A stretch of 14,741 nt of DNA, taken from JBOGED01 sp050743625 (lineage in GTDB: Bacteria; Actinomycetota; Nitriliruptoria; Euzebyales; Egibacteraceae). The stretch lies in assembly GCA_050743625.1 (NCBI GenBank), contig JBOGED010000090.1:1-14741 (forward strand). Reading direction: 5' to 3'. Below, in pieces: positions 7,449 through 14,033 of the stretch (positions within the stretch are counted from its first letter, which is position 1; each line of letters starts with the position of its first letter). Below the pieces are notes generated by a model, which was not told the DNA's origin, did not search any database, and saw only the letters and a program-made list of their open reading frames with translations. The translations under genes and the position numbers were made by a program.

Positions 7449-7692
7449 TCATCAAAAGGACTACAGCATTCCACCTTTAGGCTAGACATTGAAGTAATCC
7501 GGGCGGATGATTGCGTTATCCGTCGGGGCGTGGGTTGGTCAGCTTCCGGGCTCTGGCGAGTGAGGCTACGCTTTTAGAGGGGTCGTCGGTAAGGGGTTCC
7601 AGACGGCGAGTGGGTGGAAGATCTGGCCTTTCGAACCTTTTAGTCTCGCGATTTCTCAATTGAGTAAATAGTGGCGACGGGGGTGGGCAACG
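7449..7692 (+). promoter_or_regulatory. Spacer upstream of the RND operon with one hairpin
   Basis: These 244 bp are less GC-rich than the flanking genes and carry no ORF of note. CCGGGCGGAT (7499-7508) and ATCCGTCGGG (7518-7527) form a hairpin of nine pairs, including one wobble and one mismatch, around a nine-base loop. CTCAATTGAG (7655-7664) is a 10-bp palindrome just before the transporter start. Either could be a regulator site. The length of the spacer suggests that the pump has its own promoter, but no convincing -35/-10 pair was found. Confidence 0.4.
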
Positions 7693-10600
7693 ATGCGTTG
7701 GCTTATCGGATCGAGCGTGAGGTTTCGACGTCTGATCATCGCCCTCGCCGCGGGGCTCATGGTGGTCGGCATCACACAGCTCGGCGCGACACCGGTGGAC
7801 CTGCTTCCCGAGTTCGCTCGAACGAGGGTCGAGGTTCAGACCGAGGCCCTCGGGCTCTCCGCGGAAGAGGTCGAGCAGCTGATCACGGTCCCGCTCGAGC
7901 AGGACCTGCTCAACGGGGTCGCGTTCCTCGACGAGATCGAGTCGGCGTCGCTTCCCGGGTTGTCGTCGATCGTCCTGACCTTCGAGCCAGGGACCAGCTT
8001 GCTCGACGCCCGGCAGGTCGTGGCCGAGCGGCTCACCCAAGCGGTCGGGGTGGCCGGGCTGCCAGAGGTGGCGGAGCCACCCCAGATGCTGCAGCCCCTG
8101 TCCTCGACGAGCCGGGTCTTGATGGTCAAGCTGTCGTCGGAGGAGCTCTCACCGATCGAGATGTCCCTGCTCGCCCGCTGGGTGATCGTCCCGCGCCTCG
8201 TGGGCGTCGACGGCGTCGCGAACGTGGCGATCTGGGGGTTCCGGGACCGGCAGTTGCAGGTGCAGGTGGACCCCGCGCGGTTGGCGGCCGCGGACGTCTC
8301 GCTCGAGCAGGTCATCCGCACCGCGGGGAACGCGCTCGAGGTGTCCCCGCTCAGCTTCCTCGAGGCGTCGTCACCCGGGACCGGCGGATTCATCGACACG
8401 GTGAACCAACGGCTTCACGTTTTTCACGAGCAGACCATCTCGACGCCCGAGGAGCTCGCTCAGGTCCCGGTCGAAGGTCCGGAGGGCGGGGCGGCGCTCG
8501 TCGACGGTAGGCCGCTCGCCCTTGGCGAGGTGGCCCAGATCGTCGAGGACCACCAACCGCTGATCGGCGACGCCTTGTGCAGCGACGGGCCATGCACCTT
8601 GCTCGTCGTCGAGAAGTTCCCCGAGGCTAACACCCCCGCCGTGACCCGCGGGGTGGACGCGGCGCTCAACGCGCTCTTGCCCGGCCTGGACGGCATGCGG
8701 ATCGGCACGTACACGTACCGGCCGGCGGCGTTCATCGAGGCGTCGTTCGACAACCTCGGCCGTGCGCTGTCGATCGGCGGGATCCTCGCGCTGCTGTTGC
8801 TGACCGCGTTCTTCTTCGAGTGGCGCGCCGCGCTGATCAGCGCTGTCGTGATCCCGATGTCGCTGGTGGTGGCGGGGCTCGTGCTGTACTTCAGCGGCGT
8901 CACCGTGCACACGATGACCTTGGCGGGGCTCGCGATGGCGCTCGTCGTCATCGTCGACGATGCCGTCGTCGACCTCGACCACATGGGGCGGCGGCTGCGT
9001 GAGCGCCGGACGAGCGGCGCGGGCACGCAGGGCTGGCGGACGATCGTCGAGGGGCTGCTCGAGATGCGCCAAGGGATCCTCTACGCGACGCTGATCGTCG
9101 CCGCGGCGCTGATCCCGTTCTTCTTCCTCCCCGGCGACGCGGGCGCGTTCCTGCCGCCCATTGCCGTCGCCTACCTGCTGGCGATCGCGGCGTCGACACT
9201 GGTCGCGCTGACCCTCACCCCCGCGCTGGCCGTGATGCTCCTCGCGGGGAAGCAGCCCGCGCGCCGCGAGTCCCCGCTGGTGCGCATGGGCCAGCGGGGC
9301 TACGACAAGGTTGCGCGGATCGTCCCGCGCACCGGCTTCGCGCTCCTCGCTTTCGGCGTGGTCGTCGCGATCGGTCTCGCCACGGTCGGATTCCTCGACC
9401 AACGTCTGCGCCCCACACTGCGAGAACGGGACGTGCTCGTGGAGATGCAGGCGCCCCCCGGCACATCCCTTCCCAGGATGGACGAGATCACGGCGCAGGC
9501 CGTCGGCGAGCTGCGTTCCCTGGCGGGGGTGGCGGCGGTCGGCGCCCACGTAGGGCGCGCGGTGTCCTCCGACCAGATCGTCAACGTCAACTCCGCAGAG
9601 CTGTGGGTCAACCTCGAGCCCTCGGCCGACTACGACGCCACGGTCGCCGCGATCGAGCGCGTGGTAGGCGGCCATCGCGAGGTGTCCAGCAACGTGCTGA
9701 CCTATTCCGAGCAGCGAATCGGCGACGTCCTGCAACGCCAGGACGACGAGGTCCTGGTCCGCATCTACGGGCAAGACCGCGAGATCCTGGAGCGCAAAGC
9801 GCTCGAGGTACAGGCGGTCCTCGCCGGCGTCGAGGGCGTCGAGGACCCACGCGTGGAGCTGGTGGCCGACGAGCCGACCATCGAGGTCGAGGTGGACATC
9901 GCCAGGGCACAGGCCTTCGGCGTCAAACCCGGCGACATCCGCAGGGAGGCCGCCACCCTGCTCGGGGGCATCGTCGTCGGAAACCTGTTCGAGGAACAGA
10001 AGGTGTTCGACGTCGTCGTGTGGGGAGCTCCTGAGCTCCGCCAGAGCGAGGACCAGGTGCGCGGGCTGCCGATCGAGACGCCGGGCGGGGTGGTGCGCCT
10101 CGACCAGGTCGCCGACGTGCGGCTGGCGCCGAACGCGAGCGTGATCCGGCACGAGTCGGTCACCAGGTATATCGACGTCAGCGCCGGCGTGGCGGGGCGT
10201 CCGGTCGACGAGGTCTTGGGCGAAGTCGGATCGGCGCTGGAACAGGTCGAGTTCCCGTTCGAGCACCACGCGGAGCTCCTCGGCGGGTACGCGGAGCAGC
10301 AGGCCGCGCGCACCCGCGTGCTCAGCGTGGCGCTCGCCGCCGCGATCGGCATCCTCCTGTTGCTCCAGGCGGCGTTCGCCAGCTGGCGGCTCGCGGCACT
10401 GTTCTTCGTCGTCCTGCCGATGGCGCTGGTGGGAGGCCTGGTCGCGACGCTGGCCGACGGCGGTGAGGTCACGCTCGGCTCGGTGGTGGGGCTCGTCGCC
10501 GTCCTCGGGCTGGCCGCCAGCAACGGCGTCGTGCTGATCAGGACCTACCAGCGCCTCGAGCGCCATGAGGGTCAATCCTTCGGCTTCCCGCTCGTTGAGC

Positions 10601-10941
10601 GGGGAACGCGCGAGCGGCTCGGACCGATCCTCGCGACCGCGCTCGCGCTGGCGCTGCTCCTCGCGCCGGTCGTGATCGCCGGTGACGCGAGCGGGTTCGA
10701 GATCGTGCGACCGCTGGCCGTGGCGGTCATGGGCGGCCTGGTCACGTCGACGGTGCTGAGCCTCGTCGTCGTGCCCGCCGCCTATCTCTGGTACGGGCGG
10801 CGGTTCCAGGACGCGGACGCGTGGCGCGAGGACGAGGAGCTCCGCGCCATCCACGCCGGGACGCTGTCCAGCCTCGGGGGCCCCCAGCAGGAGCTGGGGA
10901 ATCGGGCCTCGACGCTGTCGACGCGTCGGGGCCCCCAATGA
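7693..10941 (+). CDS. RND-superfamily efflux transporter (AcrB/CusA-like permease)
   Basis: A 1082-residue transporter with the RND duplicated layout: helix 1 near the N-terminus, a large extracytoplasmic domain, helices 2-6 (about residues 355-520), helix 7 (about 548-568), a second large domain, and helices 8-12 (about 875-1035). The porter start is recognisable (PVDLLPEFARTRVEVQTEALG). Helix 4 carries the proton-relay pair D422-D423 in VIVDDAVVD. In helix 10, VGLVAVLGLAASNGVVLI aligns without gaps to AcrB and puts S943 at the position of Lys940. The only two cysteines, C296 and C301, lie close together in the first extracytoplasmic domain. The end (residues about 1040-1082) is an extra hydrophilic tail. 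RND pumps use proton flow to expel drugs, metals or lipids. The substrate is unknown: the acidic pair resembles drug pumps, the overall sequence also CusA-like ones. It follows a two-component system and overlaps its adaptor by ATGA. Confidence 0.9.
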   Translation: MRWLIGSSVRFRRLIIALAAGLMVVGITQLGATPVDLLPEFARTRVEVQTEALGLSAEEVEQLITVPLEQDLLNGVAFLDEIESASLPGLSSIVLTFEPGTSLLDARQVVAERLTQAVGVAGLPEVAEPPQMLQPLSSTSRVLMVKLSSEELSPIEMSLLARWVIVPRLVGVDGVANVAIWGFRDRQLQVQVDPARLAAADVSLEQVIRTAGNALEVSPLSFLEASSPGTGGFIDTVNQRLHVFHEQTISTPEELAQVPVEGPEGGAALVDGRPLALGEVAQIVEDHQPLIGDALCSDGPCTLLVVEKFPEANTPAVTRGVDAALNALLPGLDGMRIGTYTYRPAAFIEASFDNLGRALSIGGILALLLLTAFFFEWRAALISAVVIPMSLVVAGLVLYFSGVTVHTMTLAGLAMALVVIVDDAVVDLDHMGRRLRERRTSGAGTQGWRTIVEGLLEMRQGILYATLIVAAALIPFFFLPGDAGAFLPPIAVAYLLAIAASTLVALTLTPALAVMLLAGKQPARRESPLVRMGQRGYDKVARIVPRTGFALLAFGVVVAIGLATVGFLDQRLRPTLRERDVLVEMQAPPGTSLPRMDEITAQAVGELRSLAGVAAVGAHVGRAVSSDQIVNVNSAELWVNLEPSADYDATVAAIERVVGGHREVSSNVLTYSEQRIGDVLQRQDDEVLVRIYGQDREILERKALEVQAVLAGVEGVEDPRVELVADEPTIEVEVDIARAQAFGVKPGDIRREAATLLGGIVVGNLFEEQKVFDVVVWGAPELRQSEDQVRGLPIETPGGVVRLDQVADVRLAPNASVIRHESVTRYIDVSAGVAGRPVDEVLGEVGSALEQVEFPFEHHAELLGGYAEQQAARTRVLSVALAAAIGILLLLQAAFASWRLAALFFVVLPMALVGGLVATLADGGEVTLGSVVGLVAVLGLAASNGVVLIRTYQRLERHEGQSFGFPLVERGTRERLGPILATALALALLLAPVVIAGDASGFEIVRPLAVAVMGGLVTSTVLSLVVVPAAYLWYGRRFQDADAWREDEELRAIHAGTLSSLGGPQQELGNRASTLSTRRGPQ

Positions 10942-11360
10942 CCCGATCGGCCGCAGCCTCCTGGATGATCGCCGCGTTGCTGCTCCCGGCGTGTGGCGGC
11001 CCGGTGTCGGACGAGCACGAGATCAACGAGCCGGTGACGCTCGAGCACGTTGAAGGATCGGACATCGCCCGCGTCACGTTGACTCAGCGGGCCGCCGAGC
11101 GGCTCGACATCCAGACCGCTCCGGTCCAGGCCGACGGCAACCGGAGCGTGGTCCCCAGCGCCGCGGTGTTCGTACAGCCCGACGGCACGTTCTGGGTGTA
11201 CACGAGTCCCGAGCCGCTCGTCTTCGTCCGCCACGAGATCATCGTGGACCACGACGACGGAGCACGCACCTTCATCACGGCCGGGCCACCGCTGGGAACC
11301 CAGGTCGTCACCGTAGGGGTGCCCGAGCTGCTGGGCGCCGAGTACGAGATCGGTCATTGA
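10938..11360 (+). CDS. Short lipoprotein adaptor, membrane-fusion-protein-like
   Basis: A 140-residue predicted lipoprotein. The signal peptide ends in the lipobox LPAC with C19 as lipidation site, followed by GG, so it should be anchored on the outer face of the cytoplasmic membrane. The segments VTLTQRAAERLDIQTAPV and VPSAAVFVQPDGTFWVYTS, and the end VVTVGVPELLGAEYEIGH, resemble the starting strand and the membrane-proximal C-terminal part of RND periplasmic adaptors (HlyD/CusB type). The barrel-sandwich (lipoyl) halves and the coiled-coil hairpin that normally lie between them are absent. The ATG overlaps the transporter stop (ATGA), so the two are coupled and almost certainly work together. 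Usual adaptors are about 350-450 residues. The clean family-like ends argue for a deliberately short protein rather than a decayed one. Confidence 0.75.
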   Translation: MTRSAAASWMIAALLLPACGGPVSDEHEINEPVTLEHVEGSDIARVTLTQRAAERLDIQTAPVQADGNRSVVPSAAVFVQPDGTFWVYTSPEPLVFVRHEIIVDHDDGARTFITAGPPLGTQVVTVGVPELLGAEYEIGH

Positions 11361-11538
11361 CTCAGTGGTCCCTTCCGGAAATCCGTTGGTATTCGGACGG
11401 CCATCCCACGCCCGGCGCTCGCGGCGTTGCGCCTCGCTTACATATGAGCCTTGCGGATATGCGCACTCGGCGCGCCTTGCGAGCAGGGCGCAGTGCCGCC
11501 CTCGATACGTAACGATATTTCCGGAAGGGACCACTTAG
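11361..11538. mobile_element. 178-bp MITE-like inverted-repeat element
   Basis: The terminal repeats 11361-11382 and 11517-11538 match over 22 bp with one mismatch; 19 bp (11364-11382 and 11517-11535) are perfect. The complementarity continues inward in blocks: GCCC (11410-11413) with GGGC (11486-11489), GCTCGC (11417-11422) with GCGAGC (11479-11484), GGCG (11423-11426) with CGCC (11473-11476), and CATAT (11441-11445) with ATATG (11457-11461). The whole unit could therefore fold into one long hairpin. It starts directly after the adaptor stop codon, encodes no transposase and shows no clear target duplication. It is either a miniature transposable element or another long-hairpin repeat between convergent genes. 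Confidence 0.6.
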
Positions 11539-11554
11539 GGGGCGCATGCGCCCC
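11539..11554. terminator. 16-bp perfect palindrome between convergent genes, possible bidirectional terminator
   Basis: GGGGCGCATGCGCCCC is fully self-complementary and lies between the adaptor gene (plus) and the FrhB-type gene (minus), where a terminator for both strands is expected. ACTT and AAGT outside it can lengthen the stem after a small internal loop. No T run follows on either strand. The core and its right flank resemble those of the hairpin at 4777-4824. Confidence 0.5.
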
Positions 11555-11582
11555 AAAGTCCGAGTTAGGGGACGGGCCTCAG

Positions 11583-12701
11583 TCACCCTATCAACGGGAG
11601 GAGGCGCGGGGCGCCGTCTGCTTCAGGTAGCAGCTCAGCGGGCCAGCGTTGGCGCGATTTGGCTGACAGCCGATCTAACAGCCGCATCGCGATCAGGTCC
11701 TCGGTTCCCGGCTTTACCTCGACGAGACCCTCGTCGACCATGCCTTGAAGCCAGTCTTGCCCACGCTGGGTGCGTACGAGCGTCAGCGTCCAGCCGTCGT
11801 CGGCGCCGATCCCACCCGTCGAGATGTCCGCATGCTCCGCGGCGAAGTCCGGGCACGTCTTACAACCCTCTCGCGTGAACGGGTGCAACTCCTTCAACGG
11901 AATGTCGTAATAGCCACCGTCTCGGGTCCACACCATGAAGCGGCCTTTGACGTTAACTTTCGTGACATCATTCACGTCGATTCCGTGCTCCGCCAACACC
12001 TGTTGTTGGCCTTCGTACGTGAACGTTTTCGAGCACATCAAGCCGATCGTCAGGGCGATCTTCCGTTCGTACTTGCGCACGCCGTGAGCCGGCAACGAGC
12101 CATTGATTGACGCCTGGCAGCTCATCCCCACAAGCGCGATATTGCGCAGCTTACGGTCGTCGGCCTCGCGCATCGCGAGGGGGTTGGCGCTATAGGTGTA
12201 CCGAGACCCCGCCGTTCGGAGCACGCCCTCGCGGTCCGTGACCAATGCCGGTACGGCGTCGAACACGCGCTCCGCGGAGAAGTCGCTGGTCAGCGCACCG
12301 TCAATGCGGCCGGTTTCCAGACCCCAGATGAGCATGGCCGACACGAGCCCACCGTCCTGGCCCGCCTGCTGGACAGCCGCCTCCGTCGCGCGTACCAGCA
12401 AGACCGACCGCGCGACGCCGTAGACCTCCTCACGTTGGCGTGGCCGGCCGAAGAGCGTCTCGTCGAGCTCTATCTCCCATGCGCGGAATCGCGGGCAGGC
12501 CTTCGTGCAGATGTCGCATCCGCGGTCCCCGTGGAAGCACTCGTCGACGCCCATCCCCTCGCCGATCTGAACCGGGTGATAATCGTCGACCCGGTAGTCG
12601 AGCACATCACGGGGACAAGCCATGACACACGCGGCGCAACCGGTGCAAAGGTTGGTCTGGACCACCTCGTGAAACAACTCGCGCCACTGGAAAACGCCCA
12701 T
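11583..12701 (-). CDS. Coenzyme F420 hydrogenase/dehydrogenase beta-subunit family iron-sulfur oxidoreductase (FrhB/FdhB type)
   Basis: A 372-residue cytoplasmic protein. Two ferredoxin-type [4Fe-4S] motifs open it: C19-x2-C22-x2-C25-x3-C29-P and C55-x6-C62-x2-C65-x3-C69-P. The FrhB_FdhB N- and C-terminal domains follow, with QAGQDGGLVSAMLIWGLE, LVGMSCQASINGSLPA, LMCSKTFTYEG, and CKTCPDFAAEHADISTGGIG, which supplies further cysteines. Members bind FAD and move electrons between reduced F420 (or a similar donor) and iron-sulfur or other partners. No hydrogenase or dehydrogenase large subunit is nearby, so the partner is unknown. ATG at 12701 is preferred; an in-frame TTG at 12710 would add three residues, and neither has a clear ribosome site. 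It lies 66 bp after zur in the same direction and may share the zinc-responsive transcript. Confidence 0.85.
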   Translation of the reverse strand: MGVFQWRELFHEVVQTNLCTGCAACVMACPRDVLDYRVDDYHPVQIGEGMGVDECFHGDRGCDICTKACPRFRAWEIELDETLFGRPRQREEVYGVARSVLLVRATEAAVQQAGQDGGLVSAMLIWGLETGRIDGALTSDFSAERVFDAVPALVTDREGVLRTAGSRYTYSANPLAMREADDRKLRNIALVGMSCQASINGSLPAHGVRKYERKIALTIGLMCSKTFTYEGQQQVLAEHGIDVNDVTKVNVKGRFMVWTRDGGYYDIPLKELHPFTREGCKTCPDFAAEHADISTGGIGADDGWTLTLVRTQRGQDWLQGMVDEGLVEVKPGTEDLIAMRLLDRLSAKSRQRWPAELLPEADGAPRLLPLIG

Positions 12702-12767
12702 GAGGGCCAAGTCTATGTGCCGAGCCGCCGATCCGAGGATCCGTCACGGGACTGCGGCCGATGCGCG

Positions 12768-13190
12768 CTATCGCTGGGCGTAGCACTCGGCGCATATGCC
12801 GAAGATGTCGGCGCGGTGGGCAGTCACGTGGTAGCCGTGGCGGATGGCGACATCGTCGACCCAGCGCTCGACGTCGGCGGCGCCGATCTCTTCGACGCGG
12901 TTGCACACCTCGCACACCAGATGGTGGTGATGGGCGTTCCCGCAGAGGCGGAACGCCTGCTCGCCGTCGCGATTGAAGGTGTCGAGGAAACCGGCATCGG
13001 CGAGGGCCGTCAGGGTCCGGTACACCGTCGTGAGCCCCACGGGCTCGCCAGCCTGGCGCAGCTCCATATGGAGTTCTTGCGCGGTGACCGAGGCCTCGCG
13101 CGAGCGCAAGGACTCGAGCACGGTGAGACGCTGGCGGGTCGCGCGGAGCCCTGCTCCACGGAGCGCGTCTTGCGCGGCCTGAATCGCCAC
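12768..13190 (-). CDS. zur: Fur-family zinc uptake regulator (Zur)
   Basis: A 140-residue Fur-family repressor. The N-terminal winged helix includes RATRQRLTVLESL and the recognition region VGLTTVYRTLTALADAG. The dimerisation and metal half has HHHHLVCEVC (H87-H90, C93, C96) and the closing CAEC (C133, C136), two CxxC pairs for structural zinc. Another cysteine, C83, precedes the histidine run, as I recall for actinobacterial Zur/FurB. With zinc bound, such proteins repress zinc importers. GTG 13190 has AAGGGA five bases upstream on the minus strand. It sits 24 bp after znuB in the same direction, which supports Zur over an iron or peroxide Fur protein. Autoregulation is likely; the operator would lie upstream of znuC, outside the window. 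Confidence 0.87.
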   Translation of the reverse strand: MAIQAAQDALRGAGLRATRQRLTVLESLRSREASVTAQELHMELRQAGEPVGLTTVYRTLTALADAGFLDTFNRDGEQAFRLCGNAHHHHLVCEVCNRVEEIGAADVERWVDDVAIRHGYHVTAHRADIFGICAECYAQR

Positions 13191-13214
13191 GGCCGTCCCT
13201 TCTTCACCGAAACG

Positions 13215-14033
13215 TCAACCGGACCGTGCGGAGAGGCGTGAGGATACGTTCCGTCCTAGCGCCACGATCGCGTACAACGCGATGGCGGTCAGAACAATCG
13301 CCGCTCCTGGTGCGAGATCAGCGTAGAAGGCGGTAAAGAGCCCGATGATCGCGCTACATGCCCCTACCGCCGATCCGAGCACCAGCGTACCCCGGTAGCT
13401 GCTCGCAATCTGGGCAGCCGTCGCAACCGGGATGATCATCATCGACGATACCTGCAGCAGGCCGATCGTCGACATCCCCCCCACGACCACCAGTGCCACC
13501 ACCACGGTGAGCGCCAGCACCAGCCCGTCTGTCGGGACACCGCTGACGCGCGCCGCCTCCTCGTCGAACGCGATGGCCACGAGCGGGCCGTAGAGCAGGA
13601 TGACCACAACGCAGACAGCCAGCGCGAGCACGGCGATCGTCCCGACCTCGGTCCATCGCAGGTTCAGCGGGCTGCCGAATAAGAAACCCAAGAGTCCCGC
13701 CGCCCCCGCTCCCGCCCGGTTGGCGAACAGGAATCCACCCGCGATCCCGCCGTAGAAGATCAGCGCGAGTGACAAGTCTTGAGGGAGGCCACCCCGCGCG
13801 AGCCGGTGCAGCGCCACGGCGGCGATCAGTGTCAGCACGAGCGCGCCGACGATCGGGTTCACCGATACGAGGAAGGCCAGCCCGACGCCGGCGAACGCCA
13901 CATGCCCCATGCCGTCCCCGATCAGGCTCTGTCCCCGTTGTACGACGAACGCTCCCACGAGCGGCGCGACGGCGGCCACGATCGCGCAGGCGATCAGCGC
14001 CTGCCGCATAAACGTGAACTCCAGCGCCCTCAT
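13215..14033 (-). CDS. znuB: Zinc/manganese ABC transporter permease (ZnuB-like, ABC-3 family)
   Basis: A 272-residue integral membrane protein with about eight to nine hydrophobic helices and the hallmarks of the ABC-3 metal permeases: an early VVQRGQSLIGDGMGHVAFAGVGLAF segment (quoted in parts, ending in the cytoplasmic coupling region), FDEEAARVSGVP, and STIGLLQVSSMMIIPVATA. It forms the channel through which zinc, delivered by a binding protein, enters the cell. The ATG at 14033 overlaps the stop of the ATPase gene (ATGA). The binding protein ZnuA is not in the window and probably lies upstream of znuC. Zinc rather than manganese is inferred from the adjacent zur. Confidence 0.88.
   Translation of the reverse strand: MRALEFTFMRQALIACAIVAAVAPLVGAFVVQRGQSLIGDGMGHVAFAGVGLAFLVSVNPIVGALVLTLIAAVALHRLARGGLPQDLSLALIFYGGIAGGFLFANRAGAGAAGLLGFLFGSPLNLRWTEVGTIAVLALAVCVVVILLYGPLVAIAFDEEAARVSGVPTDGLVLALTVVVALVVVGGMSTIGLLQVSSMMIIPVATAAQIASSYRGTLVLGSAVGACSAIIGLFTAFYADLAPGAAIVLTAIALYAIVALGRNVSSRLSARSG

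Noticed and set aside
7446..7463. TAGTC/GACTA stem at the kinase stop as a terminator
   Set aside because: Only five base pairs with an eight-base loop and no T run.
8371..10938. An 855-codon open frame on the strand opposite the RND transporter
   Set aside because: It covers the transporter antisense, is rich in Arg, Asp, His and Gln as expected from a reversed high-GC gene, and resembles no family. The sense protein is clearly conserved.
11383..11516. Integron attC site inside the inverted-repeat element
   Set aside because: GTT and AAC occur near the inner ends, but the required GTTRRRY and RYYYAAC boxes are not matched and no integrase gene is present.
12730..12741. GATCC-GA-GGATC near-palindrome between zur and frhB as a Zur operator
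   Set aside because: It is too short and GC-rich to resemble the AT-rich Zur boxes known from actinobacteria.
12435..13241. A 268-codon plus-strand open frame opposite the frhB and zur genes
   Set aside because: It spans two recognised genes and their spacer antisense and matches no family.
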